Position numbers and translations under genes: made by a program. Below the pieces are notes generated by a model. It searched no databases. It was not told the origin of the DNA and worked only from the letters and a program-made list of their open reading frames with translations. This document shows positions 8,364 to 16,798 of a stretch of DNA of 64,000 bases, piece after piece (the first letter of the stretch is position 1; each line of letters begins with the position of its first letter). Source of the stretch: Kineosporia babensis (GTDB taxonomy: Bacteria; Actinomycetota; Actinomycetes; Actinomycetales; Kineosporiaceae); the NCBI RefSeq assembly GCF_021129305.1, contig NZ_JAJOMB010000003.1, positions 124,001 to 188,000 on the forward strand, read 5' to 3'.

Positions 8364-10148
8364 TCAGTACTCGAAGGCCTCCCACCTGACGTCCTCGCCC
8401 TCGGTCCACTGCAGAACGGACTCGCGAAGCGCACGGCCCGTGCAGACGTAGAACCGCCGGTCCCCCGCCACTCCGGCGCCCAGAACATCGGCCTTCTCCA
8501 TCCGCCGGAGATAGACCTGAGCACCTTCCACGGCCAGACTGCTGCCGTTCGACTGCGTCACGAAGAGCTTGGTGACCGCGGCCAGCCCGTCAATGCGCTG
8601 CAGGACATCGACGGCCAGTGGCAGGTCGGCCGCATTCAGGCTCCAGAACACCTTCAGGCGTTGCCCGCTCTCCAGGGCTTCGCTCGCCTGAGCCATCAGA
8701 GGTGTGATACCGACGCCCGCAGCCACCACCACAACGTCTTTCCCGGTTTCGGCGTAGCGGATGTCGCCCCCGAAACCCAGAACGGCCACCTCAAGCATCG
8801 AACCGGGCTGCCAGCGGGCGAGGCGACTGGTGACCGGGCCCTGCCGGCGGACCGTGATCTCGAACTCGCAACCCTCAGAACGCTCAGGCGCGCTGGAGAT
8901 GGTGAAGGACCGGATGTAGTCGTCGTTGAGCGATCGGGGGTCGTGATCGCGCATGTGCGACCAGCCGCGATCCAGCTGCGCGGAGAAGTCCAGGGTGATG
9001 TGCTGACCTGCGCGCCAGGGTTTCAGCGGCGCAGCCGGATCTTGGCTGAGCCGGAAGCGGTAGCGCGTGATCGTCGGCGTCACCGCCGTTTTGCTGATCA
9101 GGCTGGCCGTCGCGATGCTCATCGGCTTGCCGGTGCTGTCCAGCGCCGCTTCCTGAGCGCTGTCCATCTCGCTGGCCAGCTTGCGCACCGGCGGGTTGTA
9201 GGGCGACGGATCCAGCAGACGCCCGCGGAACGGCAGGCCGTCCTTCACGAAACGAGCAGCTTCGGCCCGGACCCGGACGGCGAGCTTGCTGTGCGGAAGG
9301 ACCGCGGCAGCCTCGGCCCCGATGAGAACCTCGGCCCGGCCGGTGAGATACAGGACGTCGCCGGTGACGAAGTCGGGAAAAGTCAGCCCCACGGCCGGAT
9401 CCGACGTCAGGTTGCCCAGCGTCTGGAAGAGCCGGTTACCCGAGCACTCCGGGTATACCAGTGTCACGCCCTCGTCCTCGGAGTTGCTGGACACGCGCAC
9501 GAAACCCGCTTCGCCGCCACGGTTGTTCGTGTCCATACTCTGGGCGCCGTTGCGGCTGGAGATGAAGAAGATGTCGGCCCGGCCGATCAGGTCCACCGCC
9601 TCCGCCGGCAGAGGAAGCCGATCGCTGACCGGACGAGGGGACGCGTCGTGCGGCCAGACGGTCTTGCGGTTCAGGTATTTGGGGCAGTTGCCCAGGGTCC
9701 CGTCGACCGCGACCGCCATCAGCGCATCGGAGCCCTGAACCACTCCGCGCAGCATCCGGCCGGCGATCTTCACCCGCGTTCTCTGCTCCAGGTCCAGAGC
9801 CAGTCCGGCGACCAGTTTTCCGTCGCCGTGATCGACCACGTGCTCGTCATCGGGACGGGCGAAGAGGGCTTCGAGAACTGGATCAGAACCCAAGTGGGCC
9901 CGAGAACTCAAGCCCAGTACCCCGTCCGCAATTGGTCTCGTAACCCCGGCTTCCCCGCCGAGAACGGTGGTCCAGACGTGGTCATCAGCATCGACGGTCC
10001 CCAGCGCGAGAAGCGGGCTGTGCGCCATCCAGCGTCCGTAGGCACCGGGCAGGCCGGGCGCCGTGGGGTCGTCCTCGTACGGCACCTGGAGAAGGCGGTG
10101 CATCGTCTCCTCACCGGAGTGCCAGCCACCTGGGGATCGCACCGTCAT
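8364..10148 (-). CDS. PNPOx-like / ferredoxin-NADP reductase-like fusion flavoprotein
   Basis: A 594-aa two-domain redox protein. The N-terminal half (about 25-330) is a pyridoxamine-5'-phosphate-oxidase-like split barrel, with the family signatures GNCPKYLNRK and ADIFFISSR followed by a GGEAGFVRV stretch. The C-terminal half (about 350-594) is an FNR-type flavoreductase: IRSFTISSAP binds the flavin, VVVVAAGVGITPLMAQ the nicotinamide nucleotide, and FYVCTGRALRESV closes the site. No C-terminal 2Fe-2S ferredoxin domain follows, unlike some relatives. It probably moves electrons from NAD(P)H through flavin to a small-molecule acceptor. A palindrome just before its ATG resembles one before the TetR gene upstream. 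Confidence 0.88.
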   Translation of the reverse strand: MTVRSPGGWHSGEETMHRLLQVPYEDDPTAPGLPGAYGRWMAHSPLLALGTVDADDHVWTTVLGGEAGVTRPIADGVLGLSSRAHLGSDPVLEALFARPDDEHVVDHGDGKLVAGLALDLEQRTRVKIAGRMLRGVVQGSDALMAVAVDGTLGNCPKYLNRKTVWPHDASPRPVSDRLPLPAEAVDLIGRADIFFISSRNGAQSMDTNNRGGEAGFVRVSSNSEDEGVTLVYPECSGNRLFQTLGNLTSDPAVGLTFPDFVTGDVLYLTGRAEVLIGAEAAAVLPHSKLAVRVRAEAARFVKDGLPFRGRLLDPSPYNPPVRKLASEMDSAQEAALDSTGKPMSIATASLISKTAVTPTITRYRFRLSQDPAAPLKPWRAGQHITLDFSAQLDRGWSHMRDHDPRSLNDDYIRSFTISSAPERSEGCEFEITVRRQGPVTSRLARWQPGSMLEVAVLGFGGDIRYAETGKDVVVVAAGVGITPLMAQASEALESGQRLKVFWSLNAADLPLAVDVLQRIDGLAAVTKLFVTQSNGSSLAVEGAQVYLRRMEKADVLGAGVAGDRRFYVCTGRALRESVLQWTEGEDVRWEAFEY

Positions 10149-10166
10149 GTCGCACCTCTTTCGTTC

Positions 10167-10182
10167 TGTACTTCCGAATACA
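10167..10182. promoter_or_regulatory. Operator candidate upstream of the flavoreductase fusion
   Basis: TGTACTTCCGAATACA has matching TGTA/TACA ends and near-symmetric inner bases. It lies about 20 bases upstream of the flavoprotein ATG. A related site (10842-10857, read on the minus strand) precedes the TetR gene, and both share the block GTTCTGTACT, as expected for a regulator binding its own and its target promoter. Confidence 0.5.
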
Positions 10183-10216
10183 AAATATGGACGAAGAGCA
10201 ACCCCGATCCGGCGTC

Positions 10217-10819
10217 TCAGGGGCGCAACGCCCGTAACCCGGTGGCGGCCGTGCGGCGGAGCACCTTGATCGGCGCACCCGCCTGGGCATTCACCCGGAT
10301 CCCGGAGATCAGGCCCGAGACGAACCAGGCGATGCCGTCCGGAGCATCGTCCCGCGTCACCGAGCCGTCCGCCTGGCCGATCCGGGCCGCGTGCTTGACG
10401 GCCTCGTGCCGACGGCTGCGATCTTCCTCCACCAGCTTCCCGATCCGCTCGTCCCGCGAGCGCAGATCGGGCGACATCAGCGTCGCGACACTGATGCAGC
10501 CGGCGGCGTGCCCGTCCCGGGCCGCGTTCTCCTCTTCCTCGAGAACCAGGTCGAGCAGGCCTTGCAGACGTTCGGCGCCGGTACGGGCCGGGTCGCCGAG
10601 GACCTCGTGCTCGACCTCGCTCAGCGCCTGCAGGTAGGCCTCGATCGCCCGGATGAACAGTTCGTCCTTCGAGGTGAAGGCGTTGTAGAGGCTGCCGCGG
10701 CCGACTCCGACGGCCGTGCAGAGTTGCTCGGTGGTGGTGTCGGCGAAGCCGTGCCGGCGGAAGGTCCGGGCGGCCGCCATCAGGGCGGTCTTCTCGTCGA
10801 ACGTGCGGGGGCGGGCCAC
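10217..10819 (-). CDS. TetR/AcrR family regulator
   Basis: 200 aa from the GTG at 10819, which is preceded by GGAAGGAG at good spacing; the frame extends to 10957 but that part has no ribosome site. The product begins ARPRTFDEKTALMAAARTFRRHGF and continues with the HTH TTTEQLCTAVGVGRGSLYNAF, a standard TetR motif of the AcrR/YxaF-like kind. The C-terminal helical domain contains a conserved GCISVATLM segment. It lies just upstream of the flavoreductase-hydrolase pair on the same strand. Shared palindromes before both promoters support control of that pair and of itself. Confidence 0.93.
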   Translation of the reverse strand: MARPRTFDEKTALMAAARTFRRHGFADTTTEQLCTAVGVGRGSLYNAFTSKDELFIRAIEAYLQALSEVEHEVLGDPARTGAERLQGLLDLVLEEEENAARDGHAAGCISVATLMSPDLRSRDERIGKLVEEDRSRRHEAVKHAARIGQADGSVTRDDAPDGIAWFVSGLISGIRVNAQAGAPIKVLRRTAATGLRALRP

Positions 10820-10841
10820 TGCGGTCTCCTTCCGGCAGTTA

Positions 10842-10857
10842 TGGACTTCAGAGTACA
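10842..10857. promoter_or_regulatory. Operator candidate upstream of the TetR gene
   Basis: TGGACTTCAGAGTACA is an imperfect palindrome (outer arms pair at five of six positions). Read on the minus strand its left flank and arm, GTTCTGTACT, are identical to the site before the flavoreductase. It lies 22 bases upstream of the GTG. I see nothing else recognisable in the rest of the 298-bp gap to the SARP gene. Confidence 0.45.
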
Positions 10858-11117
10858 GAACCAGCGTCTGCCCTGATTCATTCCACCTCGGACTGCGCGG
10901 CCTGGCCCCGGAGCGGAGCGCGCACTTCGCCCGATCACCGCCTGCGACAGCTGGCACACTTTATGGAGCGGATGTATCACCAGGCGCGGCTGCCGGTTCT
11001 CGTTGGCAAGAAGTTTGCAAGCCCGGTCCACCAGCATGAGGAGCCAGCAAGCGATTTCGAGGAAGTTGAATTCGCTACGAGGATGCCGGATCTGCCGGTG
11101 AGCTCGTAGCCTTTCGA

Positions 11118-14100
11118 GTGTCCGACAGTGAGGCGCTGTTCCTGCATGAGAAGCGTTCGTTGATGCCTGGGTCCCCTGACGACCTGCGGATTCGATGTTC
11201 TGTCCTGGGCCCGGTGCGAGCCTGGCGAGGTGAGGTCGAGATCGACCTCGGGCCGCCTCAGCAGCGCGCTGCCCTTGCGGTCCTGCTGCTGCGGCCGAAC
11301 CGCACGGTCAGCCTGGCCGAGCTGACCGACGTGATCTGGGGTGAACGTGCTCCGGCCACCGCGGTCAACGTGCTGCACCGGTACATCGGCCGGTTGCGGC
11401 GACTGCTCGAGCCGGGACTGCCGGTGCGCGCGGCCGGGCAGTACCTGCTGCGCAGTGCGGGTGGGTACCGGCTGGAGATGCCCGCGGACGCGGTCGACAT
11501 CACCTTGTTCCAGCAGCTCACCGGTCAAGCCCGGGACGTCCTCGATGAGGGACGTCCGGGCGCTGCGGTTGCGCTGTTGGTCCAGGCGCTGGAGCTGTGG
11601 CAGGGGCCGTGCGCGGGTGACCTTGATCCGCAGGTGCTGGCTCACCCGCTGTTCGAGGCGGTCGAGCAGGACCGGATCGCCACCGTGCAGTCGCTGGCGG
11701 ACGCCGCTCTGGAGGCCGGGGATCCGCAGCAGGCCCTGCCGATCCTGCGCAGTACCGCCGCCGATCTGCCCTGGAGCGAATCCCTGCAGGCCCGGCTGAT
11801 CCTGACCCTGGCGGCCGCCGGGCATCAGGCCGAGGCGCTGAGCCGCTACGCCACGGTCCGCACGACGCTGGCCGACGAGCTGGGGATCGACCCGGGCCCG
11901 GAACTGCAGGCGGCCCATCAGAAGGTGCTACGCCAGGAACTGCCTCGCCCAGAACCGGCCCCGCTGCCGGCGGAGCGCACTGTCCGGCCGGCTCACCTAC
12001 CCGCTGTGCTGGCCGGGTTCACCGGCCGGGAGGCCGAGCTGGACCAGGCCCGGTCGCTGCTCGGGGACGAGGGCCCGGCCACTGCGCCGATGGTGATCAC
12101 CGTGGTCAACGGCATGGCCGGGATCGGTAAGACCACGTTCGCCCTGCACTGGGCCCACCAGGTGGCCGAACGCTTCCCCGACGGTCAGCTCTACGCCAAC
12201 CTGCGGGGATTCGACCCCAGCGGTACCCCGGCCGACCCGGCCGCCGTGATCCGCGGCTTCCTGGACGCCCTGGAGGTGCCCCCGGCCCAGATTCCGGCCG
12301 ATGTCGATGCGCAGGCCGCTCTGTGGCGCAGCCTGCTGAGCGACCGCCGGATGCTGGTGCTGCTGGACAACGCCCGGGACGAGGAACAGGTGCGTCCGCT
12401 GCTGCCCGGCTCGGCCGGCCATCTGGTCGTGGTCACCAGCCGCAACCGGCTCTCCGGCCTGGTGGCCCGGGACGGCGCCCGGCCCGTCACCCTCGATCTG
12501 CCCAGCGTCCACGAGACCCGGGCGGCGCTGGCCGAACGGCTGGGCCGCGAGCGGGTGGCGGCCGAGCCTCAGGCGGTCGAGGAGATCATTGCCCGGTGCG
12601 GTCGTCTGCCGTTGGCCGTCGCCATCGTCGCGGCCCGGGCCGCGGCCAACCCTGGATTCTCGCTGACCGCTCTGGCCGGTGAGCTGCGGGAGGCCGCGGG
12701 CAGCCTGGACGCCTTCGCCGACTCGGAGCCCTCGACCGATGCGCGGCTCGCCTTCTCCTGGTCCTACCGGGCGCTGAGCTCGGCGGCGGCCCGGCTGTTC
12801 CGGTTGCTGGCGCTGCGTCCGGGCCAGGATCTGGGCACTGCGGCGGCCGCCGACCTGGCCGGGCTGAGAATCCGCAAGGTGCGGCCGCTGCTGGCGGAAC
12901 TGGCCCGGGCCCATCTGATCACGGAGCGGGTTCCGGGGCGGTTCATCGTCCATGATCTGATCGGCGCCTATGCGAGCGAACTGCTGGAGGAGACCGAGAA
13001 CCCGGTCCAACGGCGGGCCGCCCAGCAACGGATCACCGAGCACTACGTGCGTACCGCCTACGCGGCGAACCGGCTGATCGAGCCCTATCGCCACCCCATC
13101 GACCTGCCGGCCGGCACCGAAGGTGTCACCCCGGTGCCGCTGGCCGATGCGCAGGAGGCGGTGGCCTGGTTCGACGCCGAGTACCCGGTGCTGCTGGCGG
13201 CTGTCCGTCAGGCCGCCCAGGAGCATCTGGAGGAGTCTGCCTGGCAACTGGCCTGGGCGATGCAGCAGTACTTCGACCGCAGCGGGCACTGGCACGACTG
13301 GATCGCCGTCCTGCACGTGGCCCGGGACGCCGCGGCCCGCACGAACGACCAGGCCGGCCTGGCTCACACCTATCGCGGGATCGGCACGGTCTACAGCCGG
13401 CTCAGCCGTCCGGAAGACTCCTACCGGGAGCTCAACCGTTCTCTGGAGCTCTTCGGCGAGATCGGTGACGGCGCGGCCCAGGCCCACCTCCACCTGGTTC
13501 TGGGCGCCGTGAAAAGCCGCAGCAACCAGCATCAACGGGTGCAGGAAGCGTGCTGGCACAGCCGTCAGGCCCTGGACCTGTTCACCGCCGCGGGATCGAG
13601 CGTCGGCCGGGCCCGGGCGCTGAACAACCTGGGCCACACCAGCGCGCTGCTGGGTGACTACCAAGCTGCCCTCGAACACGCCCAGACTGCCCTGGACCTG
13701 CACCAGGAACTGGGCGATCGGCACGGGCAGGCCGCCGCCTGGGACAGCGCGGCCCTGGCGCTGCACCATCTGGGCCGGGCCGACGAGTCGATCACCGCCT
13801 ACCAGCGGGCTCTGGAGATGTTCACGGCCCAGGGCAACCGCTACTTCGCGGCCATGACCAGCCGGCACCTCGGCGACGTGTACCGCGATCAGGGCCGCGT
13901 CGCCCTGGCCCGGCGCAGCTGGCAGCAGGCCCTGGACGTACTGGACGACCTCGACCACAGCGATGCCGCTCAGGTCCGGGAGAAGCTGCGCGAGCTGGAA
14001 CCGGTGGTGGCTCAACCGGTATGGGTCAGCCCGCACTCGGCTCCCGGGCACCCCGCCCCGCCAGCTCGGGGATCGGCCGTCGACCTGCGTAAAAGCGTTC

Positions 14101-14120
14101 ACCGCAGACAGGATTCATAG
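11118..14120 (+). CDS. AfsR/SARP-family regulator with NB-ARC and TPR domains
   Basis: About 1000 aa. Residues about 30-110 are an OmpR-type winged helix (RAALAVLLLRPNRTVS, VIWGERAPATAVNVLHRYIGRLRR) and about 115-265 the bacterial transcriptional activator (BTAD) domain. An NB-ARC ATPase follows, with Walker A GMAGIGKTT near residue 333 and RRMLVLLDNA as Walker B. The final 270 residues are TPRs (for example RALNNLGHTSALLGDYQAALEHA). AfsR-type proteins activate secondary metabolism or development in actinomycetes. The GTG at 11118 has a weak ribosome site; the ATG at 11163 is an equally plausible start. No biosynthetic cluster is visible nearby; the closest downstream unit is the CIS locus, so regulation of it is possible but unproven. 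Confidence 0.9.
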   Translation: MSDSEALFLHEKRSLMPGSPDDLRIRCSVLGPVRAWRGEVEIDLGPPQQRAALAVLLLRPNRTVSLAELTDVIWGERAPATAVNVLHRYIGRLRRLLEPGLPVRAAGQYLLRSAGGYRLEMPADAVDITLFQQLTGQARDVLDEGRPGAAVALLVQALELWQGPCAGDLDPQVLAHPLFEAVEQDRIATVQSLADAALEAGDPQQALPILRSTAADLPWSESLQARLILTLAAAGHQAEALSRYATVRTTLADELGIDPGPELQAAHQKVLRQELPRPEPAPLPAERTVRPAHLPAVLAGFTGREAELDQARSLLGDEGPATAPMVITVVNGMAGIGKTTFALHWAHQVAERFPDGQLYANLRGFDPSGTPADPAAVIRGFLDALEVPPAQIPADVDAQAALWRSLLSDRRMLVLLDNARDEEQVRPLLPGSAGHLVVVTSRNRLSGLVARDGARPVTLDLPSVHETRAALAERLGRERVAAEPQAVEEIIARCGRLPLAVAIVAARAAANPGFSLTALAGELREAAGSLDAFADSEPSTDARLAFSWSYRALSSAAARLFRLLALRPGQDLGTAAAADLAGLRIRKVRPLLAELARAHLITERVPGRFIVHDLIGAYASELLEETENPVQRRAAQQRITEHYVRTAYAANRLIEPYRHPIDLPAGTEGVTPVPLADAQEAVAWFDAEYPVLLAAVRQAAQEHLEESAWQLAWAMQQYFDRSGHWHDWIAVLHVARDAAARTNDQAGLAHTYRGIGTVYSRLSRPEDSYRELNRSLELFGEIGDGAAQAHLHLVLGAVKSRSNQHQRVQEACWHSRQALDLFTAAGSSVGRARALNNLGHTSALLGDYQAALEHAQTALDLHQELGDRHGQAAAWDSAALALHHLGRADESITAYQRALEMFTAQGNRYFAAMTSRHLGDVYRDQGRVALARRSWQQALDVLDDLDHSDAAQVREKLRELEPVVAQPVWVSPHSAPGHPAPPARGSAVDLRKSVHRRQDS

Positions 14121-14288
14121 CTCGGCGCGGCCGTCCGGACACCGGCCGGTGAACGCCCGGCCTGCTCGGCCTGCCTGATCTACCCCTGCACTTAGGCCTT
14201 TACGTCACCGCTGAGTCGCCCGAACAGTCATCCCTTCAGTCATTTGACGCAGGGAAAAACAGCTCCGGAAAGCAAGAATCGAGGGCGT

Positions 14289-14307
14289 GGGATCGAGATC
14301 CGATCCC
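14289..14307. promoter_or_regulatory. Inverted repeat upstream of lipoprotein/CIS block A
   Basis: GGGATCG and CGATCCC are perfect 7-base arms around AGATC, ending 19 bases before the first lipoprotein ATG and just upstream of its GAGGAG ribosome site. It could be an operator or a 5'-leader hairpin. The rest of the 206-bp gap shows only GC-rich short palindromes near 14127-14147, possibly a weak terminator for the SARP gene. Confidence 0.35.
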
Positions 14308-14326
14308 GTTTCCCCGAGGAGTCCCC

Positions 14327-14902
14327 ATGCTTCGCACCACCCTGCCCATCGCGTTCGCGGTGGGTACGGCCCTGCTGATCTCGTCGTGCGCGCAGGAGCC
14401 GGACCCCGCGCCGGCCCTGCCGCCGGTCGCCAGCGCCGCGCCCACGGCCCCGACGCCCGCGGCCGCCAGCACCCAGGCCGCCCCGCCCGCCGGGATGGAC
14501 AGCTACACCGCCGGCCAGGGTCAGTCCGGCTACCAGGACGGTTCCGTGACCCTGCAGGTGGTCGAGTCCGAGCGCTTCGGCCAGTACGTGATCGACGGTG
14601 AGGGCTTCTCGCTCTACCGCTTCGACCCGGACACCGCCGACCCGTCCAAGGCCACCTGCAACGACGACTGCGCCGCCACCTGGCCGCCGGTACTGGCCTC
14701 GCACACGGTCAATTTCGCCGGTCTGCACCGCGACTCCATCGGAGTGGTCAAGCGTGACGACGGCAGCGTGCAGATGACCGTGGGCGGCTGGCCGGTCTAC
14801 CGCTTCAGCAAGGACACCCAGCCTCGGCAGAACAGCGGCGAGGGCGTGGGCGGCACCTGGTTCGTCGTCGCTCCCGACGGCTCCAAGGCCAGCCAGAACT
14901 GA
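14327..14902 (+). CDS. COG4315-type secreted lipoprotein (first copy)
   Basis: A 191-aa predicted lipoprotein. The signal peptide ends in the lipobox LISSC (Cys about residue 21), followed by a Pro/Ala linker and two related beta-hairpin repeats with the family YxFxxD signature (SLYRFDPDTADPSKATC and WPVYRFSKDTQP). Two conserved cysteines in CNDDC lie between the repeats. COG4315 proteins are extracytoplasmic and of unknown biochemical role; some sit next to heme or sigma-factor genes. It is 32 bases from a paralogue and then a LuxR regulator and CIS genes on the same strand, so co-transcription with CIS block A is plausible. Confidence 0.85.
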   Translation: MLRTTLPIAFAVGTALLISSCAQEPDPAPALPPVASAAPTAPTPAAASTQAAPPAGMDSYTAGQGQSGYQDGSVTLQVVESERFGQYVIDGEGFSLYRFDPDTADPSKATCNDDCAATWPPVLASHTVNFAGLHRDSIGVVKRDDGSVQMTVGGWPVYRFSKDTQPRQNSGEGVGGTWFVVAPDGSKASQN

Positions 14903-14934
14903 CCACTTCCGACCCGCACAGAGACGAGCCTGAC

Positions 14935-15549
14935 ATGAAGCGCACCGCCCTGCCGATCTCCCTGGCCATGACCGCAGTGCTGCTGGCCGCGTGCTCCCAG
15001 GACCCCGAGCCCGCCGCGGCCCCGCCGCCCAGCGCACCCGCCCCGGCCACCACGTCCTCTGCTCCTACCCCCACCGGCGCGAACTCGGCGGCCGCGACCG
15101 GGGCAACCGCACCGTCCGCTGCTTCTGGGGTGCCCACCACCCCGACCGGTGACGTGCAGTCGTACACCACCGACCTGGGCGGCAACGACACCGTCACCTT
15201 CCAGGTGGCGCAGTCCGCCGAGATCGGCGGATACGTGGTGGACGGTGAGGGTTTCACGCTCTACCGGTTCAACCCCGACACCCCCGACCCGTCCAGGTCG
15301 ACCTGTAACGACGGCTGCGCGGTGGCCTGGCCGCCGGTCCTGGGCAAGCACCAGGTGCAGTACGTGGGCCTGCAGCGCAAGAACATCGACTCGCTGCACC
15401 GCAAGGACGGCAGCGTGCAGATGTCGATCGGCAAGTGGCCGGTCTACCGCTTCGCCCAGGACACCGCGCCCGGGCAGATCAACGGCCAGGGCGTGGACGG
15501 CAACTGGTTCGCGGTCGCCCCGGACGGCTCCCGCGCCGGCGCGCACTGA
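14935..15549 (+). CDS. COG4315-type secreted lipoprotein (second copy)
   Basis: 204 aa, paralogous to the preceding gene. The signal peptide ends in LLAAC, then a long Pro/Ala/Ser/Thr linker (about residues 25-75) leads to the same tandem domain with GEGFTLYRFNPDTPDPS, CNDGC and WPVYRFAQDTAPGQ. It evidently arose by tandem duplication, with a longer linker and diverged N-terminal half. It lies 29 bases before the LuxR gene start. The function is unknown; an envelope-surface role is inferred from lipidation. Confidence 0.85.
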   Translation: MKRTALPISLAMTAVLLAACSQDPEPAAAPPPSAPAPATTSSAPTPTGANSAAATGATAPSAASGVPTTPTGDVQSYTTDLGGNDTVTFQVAQSAEIGGYVVDGEGFTLYRFNPDTPDPSRSTCNDGCAVAWPPVLGKHQVQYVGLQRKNIDSLHRKDGSVQMSIGKWPVYRFAQDTAPGQINGQGVDGNWFAVAPDGSRAGAH

Positions 15550-15578
15550 TCCGTCCAACCCGACCTGAGGGACCTTCC

Positions 15579-16235
15579 ATGCAGATCGCCGGGCCGATCG
15601 GTGTAACACCGCGAGCCGCCGAGCAAATCACCGTCACCGTGCACGTCGCCGACCAGCTCCTGCGCGCCGGGCTGGTCGCCCACCTGGGCCAGGCCGGGGT
15701 TCGGGTGCTGGAGCAGACCACCCGTTCCCGGCCCGACCTCAGCGGCACGGTGGCGGTGGTGGTCAGCGACCGGCCCGACGAACTGACCCTGGCCGAGCTG
15801 CGCCGGCTGGTCCGCGGCGGCCGGCAGCAGGTGGTCCTGATAGCCGCCCAGCTGCGCGAGCCGGAACTGGTCAGTGTGCTGGAATGCGGTGTCCAGAGCA
15901 TCGTCTGGCGCCATCAGGCCACCCCGGAACGGCTGGCCCAGGCGATCCGGACGGCCGCCCGCGGGGACGGTGAGCTCCCGCCGGACCTGCTGGGCCAGCT
16001 GCTCAGCACGGTCGGGCGGGCCCAGCGCTCCCCCAGCGCAGCGCTGTACCTGGCACCCCGCGAGGTGAATGTGCTGCGCCTGGTCGCCGATGGCCTGGAG
16101 ACCCGCCAGATCGCCAGCCGGCTCTCCTATTCCGAACGCACGGTGAAAAACGTTCTGCACGGCATCATGTCGCGACTGCACCTGACCAACCGGGCGCATG
16201 CGGTGGCCTACGCCCTGCGGGAGGGATACCTGTGA
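15579..16235 (+). CDS. LuxR-family regulator with atypical receiver domain (CIS-linked)
   Basis: 218 aa from the ATG at 15579. The C-terminal 65 residues are a clear LuxR/NarL HTH (LAPREVNVLRLVADGLETRQIASRLSYSERTVKNVLHGIM). The N-terminal 130 residues resemble a response-regulator receiver (VHVADQLLRAGLVAHLG), but the usual phospho-Asp strand and the conserved Lys are poorly kept (VVVSDRPDE, IVWRHQATPE). It may therefore act without phosphorylation. Its TGA overlaps the GTG of the sheath-cap gene (GTGA), so it is translationally coupled to the CIS and is the best candidate for the cluster's own regulator. Confidence 0.9.
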   Translation: MQIAGPIGVTPRAAEQITVTVHVADQLLRAGLVAHLGQAGVRVLEQTTRSRPDLSGTVAVVVSDRPDELTLAELRRLVRGGRQQVVLIAAQLREPELVSVLECGVQSIVWRHQATPERLAQAIRTAARGDGELPPDLLGQLLSTVGRAQRSPSAALYLAPREVNVLRLVADGLETRQIASRLSYSERTVKNVLHGIMSRLHLTNRAHAVAYALREGYL

Positions 16236-16798
16236 TCAACGAGATCGACGATGCGCTGCGCCGTCTGCTGATCCGCCAGGCCCTGCCCAACGGCACCGCC
16301 GAGGTCGTTTTCGACGCCCCCAGCCGCGACTGGGCTGCCCGTCGCAATGCTCCGACCATTGACGCCTACCTCTACGACATCCGCGAAGAGGTCTCCCGCC
16401 GCGAGCGTGGCGCAGCTGCTGTGCGTGATCCGGCGGGCCTGGTCCAGGCCCGCCGGATGCAACCGCGCTGGTTTCGGCTGTCGTACCTGGTGACGGCCTG
16501 GACCAAACGGCCGGAGGACGAACACCGGCTTCTATCGGTGGTTCTGGGTTGTCTTCTGCGCAACGAGGTGCTTCCACCGGACGACCTTCCGGCAGCGCTC
16601 ACCGACATCACCCGCGCCGTGCAGCTCTCCGTTGCCGTGCCGGCCGAGTCGCGCTCGATCGCCGATATCTGGTCCGCGCTGGGGGGTGAACTGAAGCCGT
16701 CGTTGGACGTGGTCGTCATCGCACCCTTCCCGGTCCAGCTCGAGTTCCCTGTGGCTGCGCCCGCAACCGACCTGGTGGCTGAGGTGCGCAATGTCTGA
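16232..16798 (+). CDS. CIS sheath terminator/cap protein (DUF4255, Cis16-like)
   Basis: A 188-aa DUF4255-type protein. It opens with INEIDDALRRLLIRQAL and has TIDAYLYDIREEVSRRE and RWFRLSYLVTAWTKRPEDEHRLLSVVLG, the conserved core of the family. In eCIS particles DUF4255 proteins (Pvc16/Afp16 type) cap the distal end of the sheath and tube and stop their growth. It starts with GTG overlapping the regulator stop and ends overlapping the ATPase start by 8 bases, an order seen in other actinobacterial CIS clusters. Confidence 0.9.
   Translation: MINEIDDALRRLLIRQALPNGTAEVVFDAPSRDWAARRNAPTIDAYLYDIREEVSRRERGAAAVRDPAGLVQARRMQPRWFRLSYLVTAWTKRPEDEHRLLSVVLGCLLRNEVLPPDDLPAALTDITRAVQLSVAVPAESRSIADIWSALGGELKPSLDVVVIAPFPVQLEFPVAAPATDLVAEVRNV

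Noticed and set aside
8661-10637. Long open frame (658 codons) antisense to the flavoreductase and TetR genes
   Set aside because: It is a GC-skew shadow: the opposite strand has recognisable PNPOx, FNR and TetR motifs, while this translation has none and runs across two genes.
11997-14102. Long open frame (701 codons) antisense to the SARP gene
   Set aside because: The translation is Gly/Gln/Arg-rich with no motifs; the plus strand has clear NB-ARC and TPR sequence.
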